Shown here: one piece after another, positions 27,915 through 36,336 of the stretch
Layout: each line of letters starts with the position of its first letter
Position numbering within the stretch: the first letter of the stretch is position 1
NCBI RefSeq assembly: GCF_003144395.1
Contig: NZ_PENZ01000001.1
Coordinates: 33,495 to 97,494, forward strand
DNA: 64,000 nt
Reading direction: 5' to 3'
From: Proteus faecis
GTDB lineage: Bacteria > Pseudomonadota > Gammaproteobacteria > Enterobacterales > Enterobacteriaceae
Position numbers and translations under genes: made by a program
The notes under the pieces: generated by a model
What the model was told of the DNA's origin: nothing
What the model saw: the letters and a program-made list of their open reading frames with translations, nothing else
Database searches by the model: none

Positions 27915-30900
27915 TCAACCTCTTGCTCTCGCTGTTGCTGATGTGTTTCTTGTAATGGATTGAAGCATAGGGCCTTTATTATCCATATCCATAATGAATG
28001 CCTGAATAGTTAGCGTATTTCCATCTTGTGATGTCTGCGCATCAAACTTGTGGCCACCAGATGAATAGTCATTAAAGACAACATTCACATTCATACCGCC
28101 ACCCTGCATATCTTTATTGGAAATAACCTTTCCATTGTCACCGGGTATCATGTATTGGCGACCGTTATTAGCCTTGAATATCTCAGGCTTACCACCTTCA
28201 CCAACTCGATACATTGAACCAGCGTCAACAGGGCCACCATTTTTACGAGCTCCTGCAATTGCGCCAACGCCAAGCACAGCGATTGCGGCTAAACCTATTT
28301 TCGCCGCTGTCCCCATTGACGCGATTGATGCCATAATTGCCGCAGGTGTCCAAGCGGCTGTTGTTGTGGCAGCTGCTGCCGTGCTCACTGTCGTTTGCGT
28401 TCCGATAGCAGCCGTTTGCACCGCCGTTGTTGCTGCGATAGCGCCTTGCTGTGCTGCTGCGCCAAACCAAGCAGCTTTAGCTTGCTCAATTCCAGCCTGA
28501 ACAAAGGTGTTAATTAGGCTATTTAAAACTGTATTACCAATTGATCTTAATGCGTCAGAAGCCTCCATTGAGCCGGTTATTATTCCCGTAAGTGCATTTG
28601 ATGCGCTACCAGAGAATGCATCTAGTGCAGCTGCGGCAGCTTCGTTTCCTAATGATTGATTTCTCCAAAGCTCATACATAGCATCAGTTCTAGCTTGCTC
28701 ATATTGAGTGTTGGCGGCATTCATTAACGCCAAACCTTGCTGAGTGATAGCACCTTTTTCAGTCTCGAACCCACGGATAAGCGCAAGTTTACGATCGTGT
28801 TCGTTTTTAAGTTGCTGAACAGGGTCTACTTGTGCTTTTAAATTATCTTGCGGTGATACAGTGTTTTTAGCCTTTATTTCAGCTATCTGTTGCTGATATT
28901 CCGCTTCAATTTCAGCTTTGCGCCTTGCTGCCTGTTCAGTGAGAGATACATCATCTTTTGTTATCCGCTCTAAGTCTGCCAACTGTTTATCGTGAGACTC
29001 TTTAGCCTTGGCGACTAAATCAAGCTCAAGTGCGGCTTTCTTATCAGCTAGGTTACGCTCAATGTTGTATTTTTCTTCTGCTAGCTGCTCCGCTTTTTCA
29101 ATCTGCTTAGGAGATGCGGTATCACCCAATGCTTTAACAGCATCATACTTAGCCATTTCAAGAGATCCGTCTTTATAACCTTTGTTTAAAAGCTCAATTT
29201 CTTCTCTCTGGCGTTTTAGTGCTTCGTATGCTGCATCTGTGGCTTTGGTTGATTCATTAAGCGCTTTGCTATTTTCCTTTTTAGATTGACTATTTTCATA
29301 TTCTTGAGCTGCTAAAGATTTCAGGTTTTCAATGGCATCTTTATCTACAACACCAGAATCCTCGGCAGCATATTGAGCTTGCAATCTGGCTCTTTCCTCA
29401 CCTTCTAATTTAGATAATTCAACTCTGCGCTCCATCTGCTTTAATAGTTGTTCCCCCTCCTTTCCTCCATAATCCAATTCAGGGCGAAGCAAACTAAATG
29501 CCTGTTTAGCTTTAGTTGCTCTTTCTATGGAAAATCCATAAGAAGCCCATCCTTTTGCAGCGGTTGGTATAACAGAAGTTTCTCTTTTTAGTAAATCAAT
29601 CCCTTCCTTTAGCTCACCATTAAGATCAGCTTGAATGAAAGATATGGTGTTTTTTGTGCGGCTGTAATTGTTTGACGCCTTCGTTGCGATATCTGTTGCA
29701 ATTGCTAATTTATCTTGAGCGTCTGTCAGCTGTCTTGTTATTGATTCATATTGACTTGTTCCAACCTTAGCTAAAGCTAAATCAGCCTCTAATTCTCTTA
29801 CCTTTTCCGCCGCTTGCTTCATGGCGACAGTGGTGTTTAGAACTTCATTTTTTAACTCAGGGAGCGCTTCTTTTAACTTGGCAGATTCAGCTCTTTTTTG
29901 TTCCCTTGTCATATTTTTCATTTCAGCAGTTAATTGATTTACTCCCTCTGCAAGTTTTACTGCTTCTTCTCTTGCTTCTTTTGCCTGCTGGTAGAAATAC
30001 ATGATCGCAGCACCCGCAGCCATTGCTATACCTGCTGGGCCACCAACAAAACCTAGAGCTTTATTAGCTAAACCGATAGATACAGAAGCGGCTCTTGCTG
30101 CTGCGGCTGAGTTAGCCATTGCCACTGTCTGCGCTTGCGTTGCTTGCTTATGATTTATCGCCGCGGTTGTTGCGGCAGACCTAACGGCAATTAAATTTGC
30201 CAGCGCGGTTGCTTCTGCGTTTGTTCCTCTTGCGGCCGCAAATTCGGTTTTCGCTTTCTCAACTAACGCTCTTGCTGCAGCTAAATCTAAAGCGGTCTTT
30301 CTTGCTGTCATTATTGCATTGTGTTCAGCAACTCTAGCGGCTTGAAGGTTTGCTATCGCTTCTTGCCTTGCTGCAACTGCTGATTGCATTTTAGCTTTGA
30401 TAGCCAATCCCATTGCAGCAATATATCTACCACCAACAACGGAGGCAACAAGGCTAACCGCTAAAACCATTTCATCAAGGCTCTTACTTGCAGTAATAAC
30501 AGCATCACTGAATACGTTAATAGATGCCTTTATTGTTGTGTTCTCGCCAAGGAACTTAGTTAAGTTATTCCCTGCTTCTTGAAATGCCTGCGACATTGTT
30601 CTAGTGGTTTTAGCAAACTCTTTACCGATAGCGTCACCTTGAGAGAGTAACCCTTTCACAACAACATCAGTGGTTAGCTTGCCTTCTGCCGCCATCTTAC
30701 GAAGTTGACCTATACTTACTCCTAGTGAATCAGCCAATGCAACCATTAAGCGACTACCCTGTTCCGCTACCGAGTTAAATTCCTCACCACGGAGAACGCC
30801 AGACGCGATACCCTGCGATAGCTGAATAATGGCGTTTTCTGCTTCCTGTGCAGTAGCACCAGAGACGATAAAACCTTGGTTGATGATAGATGTTAATTTT

Positions 30901-31307
30901 GCTAAGTCTGCCGCTGATGTATTGTATTCTCTCGTTCCTCGTTCAAGTCGCGCATAGAGTGTTGCTGTGGCATCGAGGCTAGAACGAGTTGCTTGAGAGA
31001 TGTCAAATACTCGTTGAGTGACATCAATCAGTGACTCACTTGCACGAACAGAGTTAGATAATTTGTTGTTTAATTCAGTCCACGCCTCAGAATAACTTGT
31101 AACCATTGAAACCGATAAATAACCAGTCAGAGCCGCAGCAACTTTGGATAGAGACTGCATTGAACGCTCTGTGTTATTTACTGACTGAGACGTTCGGTTA
31201 AAGCTACTATCCATACGATTAAGGCGTTGCTCTAACTGACGTTGAGATGTTAGTAATTGTTGAACATCCATTTGAACTTGATAAACAATTTCACCTACAT
31301 TTGCCAT
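27915..31307 (-). CDS. Tape measure protein
   Basis: 1130 residues. The first 220 residues contain the tape measure domain (ATLYARLERGTREYNTSAADLAKL, SQGIASGVLRGEEFNSVAEQGSRL), followed by long Ala/Lys/Glu-rich coiled coil from about 310 to 860 with hydrophobic segments near 410-435 and 960-1060. It sets tail length and is ejected with the DNA. With tape measures of about 1.5 Angstrom per residue a tail near 170 nm would be expected, an inference from the general rule. It starts downstream of a terminator that separates it from the accessory genes. Confidence 0.93.
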   Translation of the reverse strand: MANVGEIVYQVQMDVQQLLTSQRQLEQRLNRMDSSFNRTSQSVNNTERSMQSLSKVAAALTGYLSVSMVTSYSEAWTELNNKLSNSVRASESLIDVTQRVFDISQATRSSLDATATLYARLERGTREYNTSAADLAKLTSIINQGFIVSGATAQEAENAIIQLSQGIASGVLRGEEFNSVAEQGSRLMVALADSLGVSIGQLRKMAAEGKLTTDVVVKGLLSQGDAIGKEFAKTTRTMSQAFQEAGNNLTKFLGENTTIKASINVFSDAVITASKSLDEMVLAVSLVASVVGGRYIAAMGLAIKAKMQSAVAARQEAIANLQAARVAEHNAIMTARKTALDLAAARALVEKAKTEFAAARGTNAEATALANLIAVRSAATTAAINHKQATQAQTVAMANSAAAARAASVSIGLANKALGFVGGPAGIAMAAGAAIMYFYQQAKEAREEAVKLAEGVNQLTAEMKNMTREQKRAESAKLKEALPELKNEVLNTTVAMKQAAEKVRELEADLALAKVGTSQYESITRQLTDAQDKLAIATDIATKASNNYSRTKNTISFIQADLNGELKEGIDLLKRETSVIPTAAKGWASYGFSIERATKAKQAFSLLRPELDYGGKEGEQLLKQMERRVELSKLEGEERARLQAQYAAEDSGVVDKDAIENLKSLAAQEYENSQSKKENSKALNESTKATDAAYEALKRQREEIELLNKGYKDGSLEMAKYDAVKALGDTASPKQIEKAEQLAEEKYNIERNLADKKAALELDLVAKAKESHDKQLADLERITKDDVSLTEQAARRKAEIEAEYQQQIAEIKAKNTVSPQDNLKAQVDPVQQLKNEHDRKLALIRGFETEKGAITQQGLALMNAANTQYEQARTDAMYELWRNQSLGNEAAAAALDAFSGSASNALTGIITGSMEASDALRSIGNTVLNSLINTFVQAGIEQAKAAWFGAAAQQGAIAATTAVQTAAIGTQTTVSTAAAATTTAAWTPAAIMASIASMGTAAKIGLAAIAVLGVGAIAGARKNGGPVDAGSMYRVGEGGKPEIFKANNGRQYMIPGDNGKVISNKDMQGGGMNVNVVFNDYSSGGHKFDAQTSQDGNTLTIQAFIMDMDNKGPMLQSITRNTSATARARG

Positions 31308-31325
31308 TTATCGGCTCCTTAAAAT

Positions 31326-31351
31326 GAAAAACCCCGCCGATTGGCAGGGTT
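31326..31351 (-). terminator. Terminator between accessory genes and tape measure gene
   Basis: ACCCTGCC and GGCGGGGT pair around AATC on the minus strand, followed by five T. It would stop transcripts from the accessory block before the tape measure gene unless the polymerase is antiterminated by the late Q-like protein. Confidence 0.8.
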
Positions 31352-31375
31352 GTAATGTGTAATTAATGTATATTA

Positions 31376-31921
31376 TCAATTGAAAATATAATTTAATTTT
31401 TTCATGTAATCAGACTTACTGTTCAATCTTCCAGTTTTTTTATCAGCCGCTAATTCAGCTGTTATTAAATTTATATCACCAATATTTTCATCATTTATTG
31501 ATAAGCTCATTATTGAATAGCTACTTCCAGCGCTTCCATAGTTTGTTTTGTTTAGAGTGCATATTGCATTACCAACCAATTCAACGCCCATGGCATTTTT
31601 CGCCATATATGTTTCTATTATCTCAATTTTTGATCTCTCGCGCTTATCATTGTCTATTGCATCATCAATATTATTGAATGGAGCCATTTGCACTATCTCT
31701 GCAAGCTCATTTCTAGTTAGTGGTAATTCTCGTATATAGTATTCATCTAATTTATATGATGATGGTGACTTCATTAGCGACCTTGTCATTTCAGCGCAGT
31801 AATCAGCTAGATGTTTATCATTAGCCTTATCATCAGGAACAAGATTTACTGACAAAGCTGCAACCGCTGCAATAATCGCAACACCGCCTAAAATTCCAGA
31901 AATAACCTTAGTCTTCCCCAC
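31376..31921 (-). CDS. Membrane-anchored protein of unknown function
   Basis: 181 residues with one N-terminal membrane segment (ISGILGGVAIIAAVAALSVNLV) and a polar remainder with two Cys (YCAEM and AICTL) that could be periplasmic. I do not recognise a family. It lies next to a small lipoprotein gene on the same strand, 26 bases downstream, and before the tape measure gene. Pairs of envelope proteins in this place often act in superinfection exclusion, which is only a suggestion here. Confidence 0.7.
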   Translation of the reverse strand: MGKTKVISGILGGVAIIAAVAALSVNLVPDDKANDKHLADYCAEMTRSLMKSPSSYKLDEYYIRELPLTRNELAEIVQMAPFNNIDDAIDNDKRERSKIEIIETYMAKNAMGVELVGNAICTLNKTNYGSAGSSYSIMSLSINDENIGDINLITAELAADKKTGRLNSKSDYMKKLNYIFN

Positions 31922-31947
31922 GGAACCGCTACCTCAATGTTGATTTA

Positions 31948-32358
31948 CTATTGATTTATTGGCACAACTCGGCCAAAAGCATCATTCCCAGTCACATCAT
32001 ATAGTATGCTGTTAGAGAACATAAACACATACCTTTTAGCACCAGTATATCCACCATAACTATTTTTTGCGTTCACCATAACTGGTGCTACCCATCCATA
32101 AGTCACTCCCCCCTTAGATGGTGCCCAAGCGCCATCTTGAGAATATCCTTTAAATGGTTGAAGAAATGTATATTGAGCTGAATACGGATCCTTTAGCATG
32201 GTGCTCATTGTATTTTTTATTTGAGCTTGATAGTCGTCAGGCAATGCCCCATAACTGGCACTTTCAATTTGCTGTTGTGTTGGCGGTGAAACACTAGCGC
32301 ACCCTGTTAATGATAAAGCTGATAATGATAAAATAGATGTAATTAATAATCTTTTCAC
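31948..32358 (-). CDS. Small lipoprotein, prophage-encoded
   Basis: 136 residues. The signal peptide ends in a clear lipobox, LTGC, followed by Ala, so the mature protein should go to the outer membrane. The mature part has KNTMSTMLKDPYSAQYTF, a motif I associate with small bacterial lipoproteins of unknown role, and a Gly/Tyr-rich second half. It is located between the ADP-ribosyltransferase gene and the membrane protein gene. A role in blocking phage adsorption or DNA entry is possible but not shown. Confidence 0.8.
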   Translation of the reverse strand: MKRLLITSILSLSALSLTGCASVSPPTQQQIESASYGALPDDYQAQIKNTMSTMLKDPYSAQYTFLQPFKGYSQDGAWAPSKGGVTYGWVAPVMVNAKNSYGGYTGAKRYVFMFSNSILYDVTGNDAFGRVVPINQ

Positions 32359-32494
32359 AACACCATCCTCGTTAGTTAATTTGTTATTAGTTTAGCTGTT
32401 TGTGGTGCAAATGGGAGCAACAAAATTATCAATAAGTCAACGCAACTTATAAAATTAAAGAGATAAACACTAAAAATAAATATATAGCGTAATG

Positions 32495-33091
32495 CTACGA
32501 CAATAATTCAAGTTCATACATAACAATGGTGTTAAATTTTTTAGCATGATATCCCGCCAGTTTTTCTATTTCTTTTTGATCTGTTATTTTTGTAGTATTT
32601 AATAATTTAAAACAACTACCTCTAGGCAAAAGTACCTCTGACTCACCTCCGGCTGATTGATTATCTTCAAGCAAAATAGCCCTTGCCCCAGCTTTACACT
32701 CAATTCTCAAATAACAAGGTAAGCCTATATTAGGTCTGCTTCCCGCAAAATGTTCAGATAAATTATTGTCACTAATTGATGTTGACATAAATGCTGGATA
32801 AATATTTATGCCATTTTCATCATCCAAGAAACCTTTAACCGCATCCTCAAAACAAGCTCGATGCAAAATTTTATTACTTTCCAATTTATGTAAATTGAAT
32901 AATTCATCAAGACCAATCAAGTAATCTTCATACTCCACAGGAACTGTCTTATGGCGTAACAAAAGCTCATTAATGTGGTATGCAAAAGACTCTCCAGGGA
33001 TAATGGGATCTGAACCTTTATAAGCTTTAAATGCTTCTTGTTGTCGTTTTGTTAAAGAATTGAAATTCATATTTTGCATTTCTCTCATCAT
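32495..33091 (-). CDS. Putative mono-ADP-ribosyltransferase (R-S-E class)
   Basis: 198 residues. The three elements of the R-S-E class are in order and at sensible spacing: Arg at LHRAC (R78), the STS motif in AFMSTSIS (103-105), and the ExE pair in GGESEVLLPRGS (E150, E152). In known enzymes ExE directs ADP-ribose to arginine (iota toxin, C3-like and T4 Alt/Mod families). There is no signal peptide, so if active it would act in the bacterial cytoplasm or be carried in the virion. The target is unknown. It lies in the accessory block on the late strand, with a 136-base gap before the lipoprotein gene. Confidence 0.75.
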   Translation of the reverse strand: MMREMQNMNFNSLTKRQQEAFKAYKGSDPIIPGESFAYHINELLLRHKTVPVEYEDYLIGLDELFNLHKLESNKILHRACFEDAVKGFLDDENGINIYPAFMSTSISDNNLSEHFAGSRPNIGLPCYLRIECKAGARAILLEDNQSAGGESEVLLPRGSCFKLLNTTKITDQKEIEKLAGYHAKKFNTIVMYELELLS

Positions 33092-33147
33092 CTCTCAGGT
33101 TAAGTTTTTATTAATTATTCTTATGATAGCCCGAGGTTGGCGCAAAA

Positions 33148-33183
33148 CAAAGCAAAAAGCCTCAATCAAGAGGCGTGGTGTGT
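33148..33183 (-). terminator. Terminator, copy 1 of a repeated sequence
   Basis: On the minus strand GCCTCTTGATTGAGGC is followed by five T. The surrounding 30 bases recur almost identically at 36222-36252. It ends the antirepressor operon. Confidence 0.85.
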
Positions 33184-33215
33184 GATCTCAAGCAAGCCAT
33201 CCTTGGCTTGGGTGT

Positions 33216-33950
33216 TTAAGCTACTTCAACACCATGAATAGCGTGTCGTAATGCTTTTACTCCATTGTCGTTATATCTGAATGCTTCAACCTGTTTTGAT
33301 GAATAAGCAGATTTATCTAAGAAATACTTCCCATATTCCTCTGTTTTTAATCCGTGCTTATTAGCCATGCGTCCGATTTTATTAGCAGACACTTCAAGCA
33401 TTTCGCCAACCTCACCAGCGGTATAATACTTTTGCTCAAGTACTGGTAATGGAACCGCCTCAAAGCCAACAATCGGGTTGACGATATTAGCCGCCGCACA
33501 TTGCTTTGCTTCATCACTCAGGTTCGGCATTAAGTCGAATAAGTTAGTAATGGCATCAACCGACATTTTCAACGTTCTTGCTTGGCGGTATTCAGGTAAA
33601 CCTGATTGGCTTTTACTGCTTTTTTGAGAAGCTACATGCATTGATTCCAGTTTATCAACCAAAACACGACGAACAGCTTTTGATTCCCTTGCTGCGACAC
33701 GAAGCGCTTGCTTAATATCCATTTCAATAACTTCTGTTGGTCTACCACCTGATTCACCAGATGGTTTTACAAAAATCTTGTAAAACTCCCCATCTAATTC
33801 ATCCTTTACTCTATCAATCAATACGTTATTACGAATTTGATTTTCACCACATGACTTGCGAGACATGTTAATCATTGACAATAACTTCTGTGTATCAATA
33901 GTTTTGTTCGTGACAGCGTTAAAACTATTTGTTAAAGTGATCTCACTCAT
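33216..33950 (-). CDS. Phage antirepressor-like protein
   Basis: 244 residues. The N-terminal part has EFYKIFVKPSGESGGRPTEVIEMDIKQ, split into strands like a phage antirepressor or Rha/Roi-type DNA-binding domain; the C-terminal part has TAGEVGEMLEVSANKIGRMANK, a helix-turn-helix. It is the second gene after the Arc-like repressor and 76 bases downstream of the Bro-N gene. Such proteins inactivate the main repressor or act as DNA-binding regulators. Confidence 0.65.
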   Translation of the reverse strand: MSEITLTNSFNAVTNKTIDTQKLLSMINMSRKSCGENQIRNNVLIDRVKDELDGEFYKIFVKPSGESGGRPTEVIEMDIKQALRVAARESKAVRRVLVDKLESMHVASQKSSKSQSGLPEYRQARTLKMSVDAITNLFDLMPNLSDEAKQCAAANIVNPIVGFEAVPLPVLEQKYYTAGEVGEMLEVSANKIGRMANKHGLKTEEYGKYFLDKSAYSSKQVEAFRYNDNGVKALRHAIHGVEVA

Positions 33951-34026
33951 GAAACATTTCCTGTTTGGTTTTGTTTGGGATTAGCCAGCAGTTCGCACCT
34001 GTTGGCTTTTCTGTTTTTACTGCCTA

Positions 34027-34599
34027 TCAATGTGTTAATCTCCTAACTTGTTTTGCCTTAGCTATTCCTTTCATGTGTTGTGAGTACATTAAAAACATAC
34101 TCATTGTTGAATTGAGACGTTTCGCCATTTTCGGATCAAAGTTCTCAATATCCTTTCTAGCTTCATCCCATGTTGTGCAAATCAGACTTAATCTTGCTAA
34201 CAATCCGTTTGCACTTACTGAACTATCTTTTTCGACTAGTAAATCTTTCTTGTCAGCCACTTCTCTATCCAGAATATCCAGCACCCATTTACGGAATTCT
34301 TTAGCTACTGGAGTTGATGCAAACATTGCGATCAGGTGAGCGCCACGAAGTGAGTAAACTCTGACCACTTTATTACGTAAACTATTGTTTATACCGTTGA
34401 ACGTCATATTGACGGTCATTGTCATAGAGTCAGTAAACTCATCTGAATTACGTGAGTACAATTTACTTACATTATCAGTACGGCTATAACCTAACACTTG
34501 TGCAATTTCAGTTGATGTTAACCATACCTGACCATTTTCAACGATAGGGTTGAATGTGAAATTCTGGAAAGTAAGTTCGTTCTTGGTTATACTGTTCAT
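34027..34599 (-). CDS. Bro-N domain antirepressor
   Basis: 190 residues. The Bro-N domain occupies about residues 8-105 (FNPIVENGQVWLTSTEIAQVLGYSR with the helix-turn-helix-like TSTEIAQVLGYS, then RGAHLIAMFASTPVAKEFRKWVLD). Bro-N/ANT proteins are the standard phage antirepressors; P22 Ant has the same domain. Here it follows the 58-residue Arc-like gene by 40 bases on the same strand, as ant follows arc in P22. Confidence 0.85.
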   Translation of the reverse strand: MNSITKNELTFQNFTFNPIVENGQVWLTSTEIAQVLGYSRTDNVSKLYSRNSDEFTDSMTMTVNMTFNGINNSLRNKVVRVYSLRGAHLIAMFASTPVAKEFRKWVLDILDREVADKKDLLVEKDSSVSANGLLARLSLICTTWDEARKDIENFDPKMAKRLNSTMSMFLMYSQHMKGIAKAKQVRRLTH

Positions 34600-34639
34600 G
34601 TCAATTATTCCTTTCGATGGGGATATTTGGCAACTGGCC

Positions 34640-34816
34640 TCAGTTGTTCGTGCAACTGGGGTTTTTACTTTCTATCAATCCGTAAGCTTTCCTTAGTTGA
34701 TAAATAATCTCCGTATTAAATTTTCTACACTCCAAATCCCCATTAGCTTGAATCGCCTTGCACACATCCTCTGGAAATCTAATTTTCTTCTGATACATAT
34801 CTTTTGCTTTTTGCAT
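34640..34816 (-). CDS. Arc-like ribbon-helix-helix repressor (58 aa)
   Basis: An ATG at 34816 with AAGGA seven bases upstream opens a 58-codon frame: the start reads MQKAKDMYQKKIRFPEDVCK and the middle CRKFNTEIIYQLRKAYGL. The pattern, one beta strand (YQKKIRFP), two helices and a basic N-terminus, is the Arc/MetJ-type fold and the length is near that of P22 Arc (53). It is the first gene of the antirepressor operon. In P22 Arc limits ant expression after the start of lytic growth; I infer the same here. Confidence 0.8.
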   Translation of the reverse strand: MQKAKDMYQKKIRFPEDVCKAIQANGDLECRKFNTEIIYQLRKAYGLIESKNPSCTNN

Positions 34817-34839
34817 TATTTCATCCTTAATTTTTCAAT

Positions 34840-34908
34840 GCCTCAATGTGGGGCAAAATCATTGTCACACCGTGCGTCATTGAAGTCAACCCCACAGTGG
34901 GGCATAAT
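34840..34908. promoter_or_regulatory. Overlapping divergent promoters with two palindromic operators
   Basis: Plus-strand promoter: TTGAAG (34880-34885) and CATAAT (34903-34908), spacer 17. Minus-strand promoter: TTGACT (34884-34889) and GACAAT (34861-34866), spacer 17. The -35 boxes overlap in TTGAAGTCAA. CCCCACAGTGGGG (34890-34902), a perfect palindrome, fills the plus-strand spacer, and the related GCCTCAATGTGGGGC (34840-34854) lies just past the minus-strand -10. This is the geometry of the P22 Pant/Pmnt control region. Confidence 0.8.
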
Positions 34909-34945
34909 TTTGTAATTATTTTCATTACGAAAACTGGAACTCATC

Positions 34946-35401
34946 ATGAGCAGAGAAGATCCGCAATTACGTATTAGGCTACCTATTGAATTAAAAGAAA
35001 AAATAGAGTTATCTGCTAAAGAAAACACTCGTTCTATGAATGCAGAAATAGTTCAAAGGCTGGAAATAAGTTTTCTTAATGAAGTCAACGCTGATGAATT
35101 AATTTCAGCTAAAGATGTTGTTCAGATAGCTAAAAAAGCAAGAGAAGAGCTATCTGGTGTGATTCTTAAAAGAACATTTGCAGAGATAAACAAAAAGGCT
35201 CGCATTGGACACACTGAGTTTTGTGTTTCTCTTAGTGACTTAGAGCTAGAGATCCTTGATGAAGAGGATTTTTTCTCCATTCTAAGCCCTACATTTGAAC
35301 AACTCAAAAAATTAGGCTACGAGGTTTCAGAAAGAACCATTGATAATAATGGCTTTTTGATTGGTATATCAGATAAAAACAACACACCAACTGATAAATA
35401 A
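34946..35401 (+). CDS. Arc/Mnt-like repressor with C-terminal domain
   Basis: 151 residues. Residues 1-50 are a ribbon-helix-helix domain (PQLRIRLPIELKEKIELSA, then NTRSMNAEIVQRLE), the Arc family pattern. Residues 60-151 form an added domain without a name I know, perhaps for oligomerisation or ligand sensing. It is transcribed away from the Arc-like gene from the overlapping promoter and so takes the place of P22 Mnt, the lysogenic repressor of ant. Mnt has only about 83 residues, so this one is longer. Confidence 0.8.
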   Translation: MSREDPQLRIRLPIELKEKIELSAKENTRSMNAEIVQRLEISFLNEVNADELISAKDVVQIAKKAREELSGVILKRTFAEINKKARIGHTEFCVSLSDLELEILDEEDFFSILSPTFEQLKKLGYEVSERTIDNNGFLIGISDKNNTPTDK

Positions 35402-35410
35402 GGATGTGAT

Positions 35411-36085
35411 ATGTCTGAATATGTAGCACCAACATTTAAAGGCAAGGCATTCCCATGCCCTCACTGCAAGATATCATCGCATATGATATGGACTGATATC
35501 TTACATAGCCGGCTAGATAGTGAGGATTATACCCTTTACACATATTCCGCCACCTGCTCACACTGTAATCAGTGCTCTATTTGGAACTCAACTCTTGTTT
35601 TGGCTGATTATTCACATATAAATTCAATAATGATCTACCCTGACTCTTCTGGCGTTCCATTACCTTCTAAAGACATGCCTAGTGATGTTAAACAAGACTA
35701 TATAGAAGCAGCCTGCATCTATCCAAAGTCTCCACGTGGCGCCGTAGCCCTTCTCCGCTTAGGATTACAGAAACTTTGTATGCATCTTGGCGGTGAAGGT
35801 AAAAACATCAATGCCGATTTAGCTAAATTAGCCGAAGATGAACTGGTATCGAAAAAGCTAATCAGATCCGCCGATATCATTCGTATTGTTGGCAACAATG
35901 CCGTTCACCCTGGCACTATCAGCGATGATGATTTTGATGATGTCTCATTTAAGCTTTTCGCACTCATCAATATGATTGTGCAACAAGGAATAACCGAACC
36001 AAAAGAAGTTGATAATATGTTCGGGTCGCTGCCAGAAGGCCCACGCCAAGCAGCAGAAAATAGAGACAAACCTAAATCAAAATAA
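35411..36085 (+). CDS. DUF4145-domain protein with zinc-ribbon-like N-terminus
   Basis: 224 residues. CPHC (residues 16-19) and CSHC (50-53) form a likely zinc ribbon. The C-terminal part (AACIYPKSPRGAVALLRLGLQ, RIVGNNAVHPG) matches DUF4145, which is related to the HEPN superfamily and is often found in restriction and other defence proteins. The gene starts nine bases after the Mnt-like gene and shares its promoter, so it should be made in the lysogen. A defence role is inferred from family and expression pattern; the canonical RX4-6H HEPN nuclease motif is not evident. Confidence 0.75.
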   Translation: MSEYVAPTFKGKAFPCPHCKISSHMIWTDILHSRLDSEDYTLYTYSATCSHCNQCSIWNSTLVLADYSHINSIMIYPDSSGVPLPSKDMPSDVKQDYIEAACIYPKSPRGAVALLRLGLQKLCMHLGGEGKNINADLAKLAEDELVSKKLIRSADIIRIVGNNAVHPGTISDDDFDDVSFKLFALINMIVQQGITEPKEVDNMFGSLPEGPRQAAENRDKPKSK

Positions 36086-36221
36086 ACAAATAACACGGAT
36101 ATCCTGAGTTTATGAGTAAAGAGATAGTAAGCACCGAGAATATGACTAATAGTATATTTAACCTATAACCACCCAGCCCAAGGACGGGCATATTTTTATG
36201 TTATATAGATGGTGATGCAAA

Positions 36222-36252
36222 GGAAAGCAAAAAGCCTCAGTTAAGAGGCGTG
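36222..36252 (-). terminator. Terminator, copy 2 of a repeated sequence
   Basis: GCCTCTTAACTGAGGC followed by five T on the minus strand. The 31 bases (AAGCAAAAAGCCTCA then AAGAGGCGTGGTG) match the copy at 33148-33183 except for two or three positions in the loop. Confidence 0.8.
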
Positions 36253-36265
36253 GTGAAATTTGGGC

Positions 36266-36292
36266 AATAAAAAAGCCTCAAAGGAGGCTTTA
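36266..36292 (-). terminator. Terminator of the HEPN module
   Basis: AAAGCCTCC and GAGGCTTT pair on the minus strand, with a run of six T after. It lies 45 bases downstream of the HEPN-like gene. Confidence 0.8.
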
Positions 36293-36336
36293 GATAATGC
36301 TATTACAATATGATGCGTTAATAAGTTACAGACTAG

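Noticed and set aside
28117..28500. Open frame of 127 codons antisense to the tape measure gene
   Set aside because: It mirrors the Ala-rich 3' part of the tape measure gene, and there is no start signal.
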